DNA of 64,000 nucleotides from Nibrella saemangeumensis (GTDB lineage Bacteria; Bacteroidota; Bacteroidia; Cytophagales; Spirosomataceae). A model generated the notes under the pieces. That model searched no databases. It saw only the letters and a program-made list of their open reading frames with translations, and was not told the DNA's origin. The position numbers and the translations under genes were made by a program. The stretch covers positions 1-64,000 of the forward strand of contig NZ_BAABHD010000014.1 of the NCBI RefSeq assembly GCF_039541915.1, read 5' to 3'. Of the stretch, positions 24,185 to 34,000 are shown one piece after another. The number at the start of each line of letters is the position of its first letter. Position 1 is the first letter of the stretch.

Positions 24185-24736
24185 ATGAAAGCTCTCTTTT
24201 CGTTATTCGTACCAGTATTGCTTATGTCGGTTATCTTTGTTGCCTGTAATAATGATGATGATGACGATACCACACCGATTGTTACATCATCTACGTATAC
24301 AGCCACCATTAATGCGGCAGGCGGAAGAAACCCCATCTCAACGACCTTAACATCGGGTACATCGACCACCGGTACATCTGGCACGGTCGTATCAAACACA
24401 GCCGCAACCGGAGTTGGTAGCTTCGTAGGGGTGGTCAATGCTTCAAACTCAATGAGCTATACCATGACTTATTCCGGCTTATCAACCCCGATCACCGGCG
24501 CTCACATCCATAGTGCAACGAGTACGTCGGCCACGGCAACGGGTCCTGAGTCAATTACCATTGTGGGTACACCTGCATCGACAACGGCCGCGAACGCCAG
24601 GGCCGGTACAGTTACTGGTACGGCAACAGTACCGGCGGCCCTGGTAACCAGCATGAACAATGGGCAGACCTACATCAGTATTAAAACAAGCAGATTCCCT
24701 GCCGGTGAAATTGGCGGCACTATCCGAAAACAATAA
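24185..24736 (+). CDS. CHRD-domain lipoprotein
   Basis: The 183-residue product has a lipoprotein signal (Cys21, VIFVAC) followed by an Asp-rich linker (NNDDDDD). Residues 35-183 are a CHRD-like domain (a beta-sandwich first seen in chordin): the typical GAHIHSA and FPAGEIGGTI segments are present. It should be an outer-membrane lipoprotein; the Asp/Asn linker after the lipidated Cys suits surface export in Bacteroidota. The domain's role in bacteria is unknown. The gene is monocistronic, between two terminators, with long homopolymeric AT stretches upstream. Confidence 0.85.
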   Translation: MKALFSLFVPVLLMSVIFVACNNDDDDDTTPIVTSSTYTATINAAGGRNPISTTLTSGTSTTGTSGTVVSNTAATGVGSFVGVVNASNSMSYTMTYSGLSTPITGAHIHSATSTSATATGPESITIVGTPASTTAANARAGTVTGTATVPAALVTSMNNGQTYISIKTSRFPAGEIGGTIRKQ

Positions 24737-24755
24737 CCGGCTTCAGGCACGTAAT

Positions 24756-24787
24756 AAGAAAGCCCCGCAACGTTGCGGGGCTTTCTT
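24756..24787. terminator. Bidirectional terminator, 16-bp perfect stem
   Basis: AAGAAAGCCCCGCAAC (24756-24771) is followed at once by its exact reverse complement (24772-24787). It separates the CHRD lipoprotein gene from the convergent glucosidase gene and can stop both. Confidence 0.88.
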
Positions 24788-24806
24788 GTTTTCGGCTATA
24801 AAGGCC

Positions 24807-27485
24807 TTATTTCGTTGCCGGTGAGGTCATGGCTAATCCTTCCGGCTGGAACTTATACACGTACTCAATTAAATCGGCAACGAGCCCGGTCCAGCCGGTT
24901 TGGTGGCTGGCTCCGAGGCCGCTGCCGTTGTCGCCGTGGAAGTACTCATAGAACAGGTACAGGTTCCGGAAGTGCGGGTCCTGCTGGAGCTTTTTGACGT
25001 TACCGTAGGCCGGAATATGCCCCCGGAAGTCTTTGCGGAAGATGTTGATCAGCCGGTCGGCGAGCAGGATGGCCGCTTCCTTAATGCTCATGACCTGCCC
25101 CGAATGCGTGGGGTATTCGACCTCAAAATCATCGCCGTAGTACTGGTAAAACTTCAGCAGCGAGTCGATCAGCAGGAAGTTGACCGGAAACCAGACCGGG
25201 CCGCGCCAGTTGGAGTTACCGCCGAACAGACTTGTCTCCGACTCAGCCGGCACGTACTTGACCCGGAAAACCTCGCCGTTCAGGCCGAACTCGTACGGAT
25301 GCGCTTCGTGGTATTTAGACAGGGCCCGGATGCCGTAGTCAGACAGGAACTCGGTTTCGTCGAACATGCGCTTCAGCAGCATCTTCATGCGGTGACCACG
25401 CAGCAGCGACAGCAGGTGGGTAGCCCCTTTACCCGGCTCGTGCCAGCGGGAAATCAGCGAAGCCAGATCGGGCCGGTTACGCAGCACCCACTCCAGCCGC
25501 CGTTTGAAGTCAGGCAGTTTCGACAGCATATCCTCGTCCAGAATTTCCACCGCAAATAGCGGGATCAGGCCCACCATCGAGCGGATTTTGAGCAATCGGG
25601 CGTTGTTGTCGGGCGTGTGCAGTACGTCGTAATAGAACTGGTCCTCCTCGTCCCACAAACTGATATTGTGCTTACCGAGGTTGCTCATGGCTGCGGCAAT
25701 GTGCAGGAAGTGCTCAAAGAACTTGCTGGCCATGTCCTGGTAGGAGGGGCGCACCAGGGAGATCTCACAGGCAATCCTGAGCATGTTCAGGGTGTACATA
25801 GCCATCCAGCCGGTACCGTCGGCCTGCTCAATGCGCCCGCCCATCGGTAGCGGCTGGCTGCGGTCAAAGACCCCAATGTTATCCAGACCAAGAAAGCCTC
25901 CGCCGAAAATGTTATTGCCGGCCACATCTTTGCGGTTAACCCACCAGGTAAAGTTGAGCAGCATTTTATGGAAGACGCGCTCCAGAAACCCGATGTCGCC
26001 GGTGCCATTCAGTTCCTTGTCAATCTCGTAAACTTTCCAGGTAGCCCAGGCGTGTACGGGCGGATTCACGTCGCTGAAATTCCATTCGTACGCCGGAATC
26101 TGGCCGTTGGGGTGCATGTAGTATTCCCGCAGAATAACCGCCAGCTGACGCTTGGCAAAATGAGGGTCCAGCCGGGCCAGCGTCAGCGTATGAAACGCCA
26201 GATCCCAGGCCGCAAACCAGGGGTATTCCCACTTGTCGGGCATCGACAGGATGTTGGCCGTGTACATATGCTTCCAGGACTCGTTCCGGGCGTATACCCT
26301 GCCCTGAAACGGTACCGGCATCTTGGGGTCACCTTTCAGCCACTCGTTTACGTTGTAGTAGTAGAACTGCTTGTTCCACAGCATACCGGCATAAGCCTGC
26401 CGCTGAATAGTCCTGAGTTCAGCATCAGTGACGTTCTTCTGGAGCGCATCGTAGAACTCATCCGCTTCCTTTTTACGCAACTCAAATATGTCATCAAAAT
26501 CACCGAAGGGAGTGAGCAGCTGGGTTTTATCGCTGAATCGCAGCCGGATGGTATAGCTCTCGCCCGCCCCGATCATTTTCTCGTACCGGGCCGCAGCCTT
26601 CGTGCCGATTTCGTTGGGATTAACGTATTCCCGGCGACCGGTGATGATGTAGTTGTTGATGCCGTCTTTGGTGTACGGCGTCTGGTTGGGTCGTCCGTAC
26701 AGTCGTTCGGTATTGGTTTCGTTATCGCAAAAGAGCAGCTCATCGGCTTTTTCACAGTACAGCTTAAACTTGCCCAGTTGCTTGTGATTGACCTCGATCT
26801 GACTACTGGCAATGCCATTCAGCATGGGTTTGTAGGCGTACTGCTCGTAGCCCCACGACCAGGTGTTCCGGAACCAGATGGTTGGCAGCAGCGTGAGGGG
26901 AGCCGGCTTAGCCGAGCGGTTATAAGCGATTACCTTGATCAGGAGGTCGTTTTCGTCGGCTTTGGCGTATTCAATAAAAATATCGAAGTACTCATCTTTG
27001 TCGAAAATACCCGTATCCATTATTTCAAATTCGGGATCCTGCCGGGTACGTCGCATGGTTTCTACGACGAGCCGGTTATACGGGAACTCCTGCTGCGGAT
27101 ACTTATAGAGCATCTTCATGTAGGAGTGCGTTGGCGTACTGTCCAGGTAATAATAGAGTTCTTTTACGTCTTCGCCATGGTTACCTTCCGGCCCGGCCAG
27201 CCCAAAGAGCCGCTCCTTCAGGATGTTATCGCGGTGGTTCCACAAGGCCAGAGCCAGGCAGATATGTCCTTTGTTGTCGGATACGCCACCGATACCCTCT
27301 TCGCCCCAGCGGTAGGCACGGGAGCGGGCCATATCGTGGTTAACATAATTCCAGGCATCACCGTAGGGACTATAGTCTTCCCGGACTGTTCCCCAGGAAC
27401 GTTCCGATAGGTAAGGTCCCCACTTTTTCCAGCCTTTGTTATCGGGCCGGTCGTTTATGCGCAATTTTTCAGCAGGTGTACTCAT
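24807..27485 (-). CDS. MGH1-like (GH63-related) glycoside hydrolase, probable glucosidase
   Basis: The 892-residue cytoplasmic enzyme (no signal peptide) belongs to the six-hairpin (alpha/alpha)6 glycosidases related to GH63. The N-terminal half contains a beta-sandwich (YVNHDMARSRAYRWGEEGI, NRLVVETM). The catalytic half shows ESWKHMYTANIL, PWFAAWDLAFH with a candidate acid Asp, and near the C terminus GGNSNWRGPVWFPVN, GHIPAYG and SHQTGWTGLVADLI. Length agrees with bacterial 'glucosidase' proteins of this group. It probably releases glucose from an alpha-glucan or a glycerol-type glucoside; the exact linkage is unproved. It is monocistronic. Confidence 0.88.
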   Translation of the reverse strand: MSTPAEKLRINDRPDNKGWKKWGPYLSERSWGTVREDYSPYGDAWNYVNHDMARSRAYRWGEEGIGGVSDNKGHICLALALWNHRDNILKERLFGLAGPEGNHGEDVKELYYYLDSTPTHSYMKMLYKYPQQEFPYNRLVVETMRRTRQDPEFEIMDTGIFDKDEYFDIFIEYAKADENDLLIKVIAYNRSAKPAPLTLLPTIWFRNTWSWGYEQYAYKPMLNGIASSQIEVNHKQLGKFKLYCEKADELLFCDNETNTERLYGRPNQTPYTKDGINNYIITGRREYVNPNEIGTKAAARYEKMIGAGESYTIRLRFSDKTQLLTPFGDFDDIFELRKKEADEFYDALQKNVTDAELRTIQRQAYAGMLWNKQFYYYNVNEWLKGDPKMPVPFQGRVYARNESWKHMYTANILSMPDKWEYPWFAAWDLAFHTLTLARLDPHFAKRQLAVILREYYMHPNGQIPAYEWNFSDVNPPVHAWATWKVYEIDKELNGTGDIGFLERVFHKMLLNFTWWVNRKDVAGNNIFGGGFLGLDNIGVFDRSQPLPMGGRIEQADGTGWMAMYTLNMLRIACEISLVRPSYQDMASKFFEHFLHIAAAMSNLGKHNISLWDEEDQFYYDVLHTPDNNARLLKIRSMVGLIPLFAVEILDEDMLSKLPDFKRRLEWVLRNRPDLASLISRWHEPGKGATHLLSLLRGHRMKMLLKRMFDETEFLSDYGIRALSKYHEAHPYEFGLNGEVFRVKYVPAESETSLFGGNSNWRGPVWFPVNFLLIDSLLKFYQYYGDDFEVEYPTHSGQVMSIKEAAILLADRLINIFRKDFRGHIPAYGNVKKLQQDPHFRNLYLFYEYFHGDNGSGLGASHQTGWTGLVADLIEYVYKFQPEGLAMTSPATK

Positions 27486-27640
27486 AGGTTTACTCTTTTA
27501 CTGTACGGCAGGTTTCATATTCCATACGAAGGAAGCATACTATCAAATATCGCAGCCGATGATCATTTTAGTATCATCTTCACCGGTAAAATTAATAACT
27601 TATAGTCAATAGGTTAGCTATGGTTGTGGGGCGCTTTTTC

Positions 27641-28924
27641 TTACAGCGTGCCGAACCGGTCGTGCGCCTGCCGTTCAAGGCTTTCCCGGTGTTCGGGGTG
27701 GGCAATGCTAATCAGCGATTTGGCTCGCTGGCGCAGGTTCTGGCCGTACAGATTGGCAATGCCGTACTCCGTAACAATGTAGTGAACGTGCGCCCGCGTG
27801 GTGGTGACGCCGGCACCTTCCTTCAGAAACGGTACAATTTTACTCTCGCCTTTCTTCGTGACAGACGGCAGCGCAATAATGGGTTTACCACCTTCCGACA
27901 GCGATGCTCCCCGCACAAAATCCATCTGCCCACCCACGCCCGAATACTGAAACGTACCGATGGTGTCGGCGCAGACCTGACCGGTCAGATCTATTTCGAT
28001 GGCACTGTTCACCGCTGTTACCTTCGGGTTGCGACGAATAATGGCTGTGTCATTCGTGTAGGAGGCTTCTTTCATGGTAACAGCCGGGTTATCGTGGATG
28101 AAGTCGTATACCCTTCGGCTTCCCATCACAAAGCTGGACACGACCTTGTACGGCAGTACCCGTTTGTTTTCGCCGGTAATAACGCCCCGCTCTACCAGAT
28201 CAATGACTCCGTCGGAGAACATTTCTGTATGGATACCTAGGGCTTTATGGTGGATCAGTTCGGCCAGAACGGCGTTGGGTATACCGCCAATGCCCAGTTG
28301 CAGCGTAGCGCCATCCTCGACCAGGCTGGCTACGTGCTGACCAATCTTGCGCTCCACATCCGAAATAGTACCAACCTTCACTTCGTATATTGGGTCATTT
28401 ACTTCTACGGCCGCGTGAATAGCCGATACCGGAATCATCCCGTCGCCGTGCGTGCGTGGTACATTGGGGTTGATCTGGGCCACGACATATTTTGCCGATT
28501 TGATGGCGCTCAGCGATACATCTACCGACGGCCCCAGCGAGCAGTAGCCGTGTTTGTCGGGGGGCGATACCTGAATCAGCGCGACATCAATGGGTAAGAT
28601 GCGCTTGCTGAACAGTAAGGGAATTTCGCTGAGAAAAATGGGCACGTAATCGGCCAGGCCCTGGTTGACCTGCTTCCGCATGTTAGAACCGATGAAGAAG
28701 GCATTGCCGCGAAAAACGCCCTGGTACTTTTCGTCGAGGTAGGGCAGTATTCCTTCGGTATGAATATGGACAATCTCAACATCTTTCAGCTCTTCCGAGC
28801 GGGCTACCATGGCGTTTATCAACGTATGGGGCGTTTGGGCGACGCTGTGAACAAATACCCGATTACCGGATTGGATACACGAAACAGCCTGCTGGGGGCT
28901 CACCAGGGGTAGAATGCTACTCAT
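27641..28924 (-). CDS. Acetyl-CoA hydrolase/transferase family (acyl-CoA:acetate CoA-transferase)
   Basis: The 427-residue class I CoA-transferase moves CoA between an acyl-CoA and acetate or another carboxylate through a glutamyl-CoA intermediate. The catalytic Glu234 sits in HTEMFSDGVI. Other family blocks are present: VHSVAQTPHTLI, QVSPPDKHGYCSLG, LQLGIGGIPNAV and DFVRGASLSEGGKPI. The length agrees with 4-hydroxybutyrate CoA-transferase and acetate-using relatives (Cat1/Cat2-like), but which donor is used is not settled. It is cytoplasmic and stands alone. A 13-bp dyad (CTTTGA-C-TCAAAG, 28957-28969) lies 33 nt upstream of its start and could be an operator. Confidence 0.86.
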   Translation of the reverse strand: MSSILPLVSPQQAVSCIQSGNRVFVHSVAQTPHTLINAMVARSEELKDVEIVHIHTEGILPYLDEKYQGVFRGNAFFIGSNMRKQVNQGLADYVPIFLSEIPLLFSKRILPIDVALIQVSPPDKHGYCSLGPSVDVSLSAIKSAKYVVAQINPNVPRTHGDGMIPVSAIHAAVEVNDPIYEVKVGTISDVERKIGQHVASLVEDGATLQLGIGGIPNAVLAELIHHKALGIHTEMFSDGVIDLVERGVITGENKRVLPYKVVSSFVMGSRRVYDFIHDNPAVTMKEASYTNDTAIIRRNPKVTAVNSAIEIDLTGQVCADTIGTFQYSGVGGQMDFVRGASLSEGGKPIIALPSVTKKGESKIVPFLKEGAGVTTTRAHVHYIVTEYGIANLYGQNLRQRAKSLISIAHPEHRESLERQAHDRFGTL

Positions 28925-28956
28925 GAAAAAGAAGCAGTGTGACTAATTAGGAACGA

Positions 28957-28969
28957 CTTTGACTCAAAG
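28957..28969. promoter_or_regulatory. Short dyad upstream of the CoA-transferase gene
   Basis: CTTTGACTCAAAG reads as CTTTGA, one base, and its reverse complement. It is centred 40 bp before the start codon of the minus-strand CoA-transferase gene. A dyad this small can occur by chance; no matching regulator is adjacent. Confidence 0.25.
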
Positions 28970-29009
28970 AAAGGGAACAAGTAACGATAAAACCGTGACT
29001 TACGATAAC

Positions 29010-29036
29010 AAAGGCCGGTTTTTCTAACCGGCCTTT
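29010..29036 (-). terminator. Terminator after the DUF2267 gene
   Basis: AAAGGCCGGTT (29010-29020) and AACCGGCCTTT (29026-29036) form an 11-bp perfect stem with a 5-nt loop. It sits 8 nt beyond the stop of the minus-strand gene at 29045, and the minus-strand side ends in a T-rich run. Confidence 0.8.
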
Positions 29037-29044
29037 CAGTTTTC

Positions 29045-29461
29045 TTATCGAACAGGCGCATTGGGAACTCCGCTGACCCCGTGGAATAAGGGCTCATAAT
29101 CAGCCGGTAATATCTTTTTAAGCTTTTCCACTTCTCCTTCCGTAATCGCCCCACCCAGCAACCTCATAAAGTCGTGCGTGTAGCGCCGGGCCGTGGCGTC
29201 GTCCAGGTGCGCTTTGTGGGCCATACGCTGATAAAATTCGGCCAGCGAAAAGCGTTGGCCCTGATCCCGGTCCTCAGGGTCAATTTCGCGGATGAGGGCA
29301 GCGACAGGCTCCGGCAACTGAGCGGCCAGGTTATCCGCAGCGTTGCCGGCCATATGCTCGGTCAGCGTGTGCAGAAACGCCCGCGCTATAGTCATAACAT
29401 CCGCTTCTTTTTCCAGACCGAGCAACTGTTTTCCCTCGTGAATGAATTCGTTGTACTGCAT
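29045..29461 (-). CDS. DUF2267 family protein
   Basis: The 138-residue cytoplasmic protein matches the DUF2267 pattern: an N-terminal MQYNEFIHEGKQLLGLEKEA, then a helical core with ARAFLHTLTEHMAGNAADNLAAQLP, which resembles 'LxxLaeRLsxxeAxdLaAQLP'. A second helical half (residues 85-125) follows. These small all-helical proteins are widespread and of unknown function. It is monocistronic, with its own terminator. Confidence 0.82.
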   Translation of the reverse strand: MQYNEFIHEGKQLLGLEKEADVMTIARAFLHTLTEHMAGNAADNLAAQLPEPVAALIREIDPEDRDQGQRFSLAEFYQRMAHKAHLDDATARRYTHDFMRLLGGAITEGEVEKLKKILPADYEPLFHGVSGVPNAPVR

Positions 29462-29679
29462 AACTCCTAGCGATTTTGATCTGATAGGATAACTCTGGTC
29501 TACTCAACAGGTTTTATGAGCGGGAAGAAAAAGTTAGGCGGTTTAAGGTTTGGTGGTCTGATCAGGGTCTTTCCGCCCGCGCTCTGTCTGCTTACATAGC
29601 CGTTCTGCGTAAGGCCTCTGTACAGACTGGCGAAAAGGTGTAGATTAGCGCTGTTTTTCCTCTAAATCCTGCCGATTTC

Positions 29680-30972
29680 ATGTATCGTCGCTGGCTGTCG
29701 CTGTTGCTTTTCTGCGTTTTATCCATTGGGGCAAGTATCGCCCAGTCCCAAACCGAACCGTTTGTGGTGGGGGACCCACTTCCCGACGCCCCCGAACTGG
29801 CTCCGCGTGGTGCGTATAAAGTGGGTGTCCGAACTCTGAAGCTGACCAATCCAGGCCAGGCCGACATTCTCAAAGCCAAAGACGGTAAAGCACCGGCCTA
29901 TGACCGGCCGCTTACCGTGGAGGTATGGTATCCGGCCCGGATTCCGCAGGGACAGGCCGAGTTGACGCAGTACGAGCAGGTGATGGGGCTGGCTAACAAT
30001 CCGCAGCGACCTGTAGTGCCGTATACGTTTGCGGGCCGGGCTTTGCGCGATGCCGGGCCGGACGTGCAGAGTGGACCCTTCCCGCTGGTTATCGTCTCGC
30101 ACGGTTATCCTGGGTCGCGCTATCTGATGACATACCTGACCGAAAATCTGGCCTCCAAGGGCTACGTCGTTGTGGCAATTGACCATACCGAATCGACGTA
30201 CCGCGATGTGGCCAGTTTTAGCAGTACCCTGCTGAACCGACCGCTTGACGACCTGTTCGTGCTGAACGAAATGGCCCGGCTGAGTGCTAAAGGCAGTCCT
30301 TCGTTTCTGGCTGGTTTATGCGATGCCAGCCGGACGGCGCTGATTGGCTACTCCATGGGCGGTTATGGCGTGCTGAACGTTGGAGGAGCCGGCTACAGTC
30401 CGCAGGCGGTCAGTTTGTTCAAACAACTGGCCGGTGGCAGTGATACCCTCAGGCTACGGGCCGCCGGCTCTCCTGCTCTGAAGGCTCCTGTCGATACCCG
30501 GATTAAAGCCATCATTGCCTTTGCGCCCTGGGGTATGGAACGTGGGGTATGGGATGCCGAAGGCCTTAAAGGACTTCGCCTGCCGACACTGTTTATCGCC
30601 GGGGGCAAAGATGATGTGTCTGGGTACGACAAAGGCATAAAGTTGATCTATGAGGGCGCCGTCAATGCCGACCGATACATGCTCACCTACGTGAATGCCC
30701 GGCACAACGTGGCCCCGAATGCCCCGGTTGCGGCCATACTAAAGCCCGGCCTTCCCCTGAACGAATACATGCATTATGCGGAGCCGGGCTGGAATGAGCG
30801 ACGGATCAACAACATCAATCAGCATTTCGTGACGGCCTTTCTGGGCTGGCACCTGAAAGGCCAGGACAACCGGAAATACCTGGATGTTCCCGAAAAGGTG
30901 ACCGACGGCGTATGGCCGGGCTTCAAGCCCAGAGCTGTTGGGCTGGAAATGCGGCACGCCAAACCGGATTAA
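29680..30972 (+). CDS. Secreted alpha/beta hydrolase (PAF-acetylhydrolase / dienelactone hydrolase-like)
   Basis: The 430-residue product has a signal peptide (MYRRWLSLLLFCVLSIGASIAQ), so it is periplasmic or outer-membrane located. The fold shows the oxyanion loop near VIVSHGYPGSR (137-147), the nucleophile elbow GYSMGGYG with Ser225, an Asp in the GGKDDVSGY region, and a His in NARHNVAP. The size and the PAF-AH-like elements suggest an esterase for a short acyl or ester substrate. Substrate is unknown. The gene is single and convergent with icmF, sharing a terminator with it. Confidence 0.85.
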   Translation: MYRRWLSLLLFCVLSIGASIAQSQTEPFVVGDPLPDAPELAPRGAYKVGVRTLKLTNPGQADILKAKDGKAPAYDRPLTVEVWYPARIPQGQAELTQYEQVMGLANNPQRPVVPYTFAGRALRDAGPDVQSGPFPLVIVSHGYPGSRYLMTYLTENLASKGYVVVAIDHTESTYRDVASFSSTLLNRPLDDLFVLNEMARLSAKGSPSFLAGLCDASRTALIGYSMGGYGVLNVGGAGYSPQAVSLFKQLAGGSDTLRLRAAGSPALKAPVDTRIKAIIAFAPWGMERGVWDAEGLKGLRLPTLFIAGGKDDVSGYDKGIKLIYEGAVNADRYMLTYVNARHNVAPNAPVAAILKPGLPLNEYMHYAEPGWNERRINNINQHFVTAFLGWHLKGQDNRKYLDVPEKVTDGVWPGFKPRAVGLEMRHAKPD

Positions 30973-30975
30973 GCA

Positions 30976-31009
30976 ACGGTAGTGGGGTATTGGTTCACCC
31001 CACCACCGT
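30976..31009. terminator. Hairpin between convergent hydrolase and icmF genes
   Basis: ACGGTAGTGGGGT (30976-30988) pairs with ACCCCACCACCGT (30997-31009), a 13-bp stem with one G-T pair and an 8-nt loop. There is no long T-run on the plus side. Both neighbouring genes end at it (stops at 30972 and 31041). Confidence 0.7.
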
Positions 31010-31040
31010 ATTGGGTGAGCGGCCGGGCTCACACCAATAG

Positions 31041-34000
31041 TTACATGTTCCGCCGGTACTGCCCACCTACAGCGTAGAGCGCGTTGGACAACTGCCCAAG
31101 CGAACAGACCTTGGTTGCTTCCATCAAACTCTCGAAAAGGTTGCCGTTGGCCAGCGCCGTTTCCTGCAGGTGTTTCAGCGCCATCTCCGCTTCGGTGCGG
31201 TGGCGCTCCTGAAACGCCCGGCACGACTCAACGGCGTATTGTTTTTCTTCGTCGGTGGAACGGATAACCTCTTCCGGCACAATCGTCGGTGAGCCTTTGG
31301 GGTCCAGGAAGGTATTGACGCCGATAATGGGTAACGAGCCATTGTGCTTCAGCATCTCGTAGTACATCGACTCTTCCTGAATCTTGTTCCGCTGGTACAT
31401 GCGCTCCATCGCCCCCAATACCCCTCCGCGCTCGTTGAGGTTAATGAACTCCTGGTACACGGCCTGCTCGACCAGTTCGGTCAGTTCCTCGACCACAAAC
31501 GAGCCCTGCAGCGGGTTTTCGTTTTTGGTCAGACCAAACTCCCGGTTAATGATGAGCTGAATGGCCATCGCCCGCCGTACCGATTCTTCGGTGGGGGTGG
31601 TAATGGCTTCATCGTAGGCATTGGTGTGCAGCGAGTTGCAGTTATCGTAGATTGCCAGTAACGCCTGGAGCGTGGTACGGATGTCGTTAAAAGCGATCTC
31701 CTGCGCGTGCAGACTCCGGCCCGACGTCTGGATATGGTACTTCAGCTTCTGCGACCGGTCATTGCCCTTGTATAAATGTTTCATCGCTTTGGCCCAGATG
31801 CGCCGGGCGACCCGGCCCATAACGGTGTATTCCGGGTCCATACCGTTCGAAAAGAAGAACGACAGGTTTGGTGCAAAGTCGTCGATGTGCATACCCCGGC
31901 TTAGGTAGTATTCCACAAACGTAAAGCCGTTGGCCAGCGTAAAGGCCAACTGCGAAATCGGATTGGCCCCCGCTTCGGCAATGTGATAGCCGGAGATGGA
32001 TACGGAGTAGAAGTTGCGGACCTGGTTATGGGTGAAGTACTCCTGAATATCGCCCATCATCCGCAGCGCAAACTCGGTCGAGAAAATGCAGGTATTCTGC
32101 GCCTGATCCTCTTTCAGAATATCCGCCTGTACCGTACCCCGAACGCGTCGGAGGGTGTCGGCCTTGATTTTCTCATAAACTTCTTTGGGCAGCACCTTGT
32201 CGCCGGTCGTTCCCAGCAGCATCAGACCCAGGCCGTCGTTGCCGTCGGGGAGGGGGCCGTTGTAGGCCGGACCGGGTCGCTGGGCGATTGGATTTTGGTT
32301 GTCTGCTTCAACTTCGTTGCCCGGAATTACATTCTGGTCTACATCCCCCTGCTGGCGCAGCCAAAGTTCACACTGCTGATCGATAGCCGTGTTCAGGAAG
32401 AAGCCGAGCAGCATGGGGGCCGGGCCGTTGATGGTCATAGAGACCGAGGTAGCCGGGTCGCAGAGGTTAAAGCCGCTGTAGAGCTTCTTGGCGTCGTCGA
32501 GCGTGCAGATGCTAACGCCGGAATTGCCTACTTTGCCGAAAATGTCCGGCCGGTAATCCGGGTCTTCGCCATAGAGGGTAACCGAGTCGAAAGCGGTGGA
32601 GAGTCGCTTGGCCGGCATGCCCTTGGAAACGTAATGAAACCGGCGGTTGGTACGCTCGGGGCCGCCTTCACCGGCAAACATGCGCGTGGGGTCCTCACCC
32701 TCGCGCTTGAGCGGAAATACGCCAGCCGCGTACGGGAACTCACCCGGCACGTTTTCGGTCAGCAGCCACCGCAGAATATCGCCCCAGTCGCTGTATTTCG
32801 GCAGACTGACCTTGGGTACGCGGAGGTGAGACAGGGTTTCGGTATAGAGCGGCTGCTCAATGACTTTGTCCCGGACCTTGTACTGGTAATTGTCAGCGGT
32901 ATATCGTTTTTGCATCTCCGGCCATTGTAGCAGGAGTTGCCGGCAATCGGGGTGCAACCGGCTCTCAAGGTCGTTGTAAATCGATTGCAGGTTACCCGCC
33001 AATCCGGTGTCTTTCGTTGAAGAAGCTTCCCCCTCCGTTGGCTGGGGCGCTTTTTTCAGCAGGTCGATGGTACCCTTAAGCTGGTACAGTTGCCGGGCCA
33101 GGGCCGCCTGTTCGTTCACAAAGTCGGCGTACCGGCGGCTGCTTTCCACGATCTCGGCCAGGTATCGTACCCGGTCAGCCGGAATGATACTGGGTTTGGA
33201 ACTGGTTGTGGTCTGATGGATAGCGTCGGCGGGTAGTTGCAGGCGGTCGTCAATTTCGGCCAGCTTCGCTACCACGTTCGTAAATAGGGCATTCATCCCC
33301 GCATCGTTGAACTGGGCCGCAATGGTGCCGAAAATAGGCAGTTGCTCGTCGGGTATTTCCCACAACGCCGGGTTGGTAGCTCCGTTGTTCCGACGGTACT
33401 GTTTCCGTACATCCCGCAGCGCATCCAGCGAACCGCGTTTGTCGAATTTATTGATGGCAATGATGTCGGCAAAATCGAGCATGTCGATTTTCTCCAACTG
33501 CGTGGCGGCTCCGTATTCGGCCGTCATCACGTACAGGCTGACATCCGAATGTTCGGTAATCTCCGTATCCGACTGACCAATACCCGATGTCTCCACAATG
33601 ATCAGGTCGAAATGCGCGGCTTTGCAGACATTAATGGCGTCCTGCACGTGGCGGCTCAGCGCCAGGTTCGACTGCCGCGTTGCCAGCGACCGCATGTATA
33701 CCCGTTTGTCGTTAATCGCGTTCATCCGGATACGGTCGCCCAGCAGGGCCCCGCCCGTTTTGCGCTTCGACGGATCTACAGAAATAATAGCAAGGGTCTT
33801 TTCCGGAAAGTGCCGCAGGAACCGCAGCACCAGCTCATCCACCAGCGACGACTTACCGGCTCCGCCTGTGCCAGTAATACCCAGAACGGGCGTCTGGGCA
33901 GTTTGGTTAGCCTGCGAAGCTGGCAGGTTTGGCTGGCTGAACTGCTCCGGGTCGTTCTCGGCTACCGAAATCAGCCGGGCGATCAGGTTGGTGTCTTTGG

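Noticed and set aside
25968..27410. A 480-residue plus-strand frame opposite the GH63-like gene
   Set aside because: It is an antisense shadow; the minus-strand frame carries the glycosidase motifs and is much longer.
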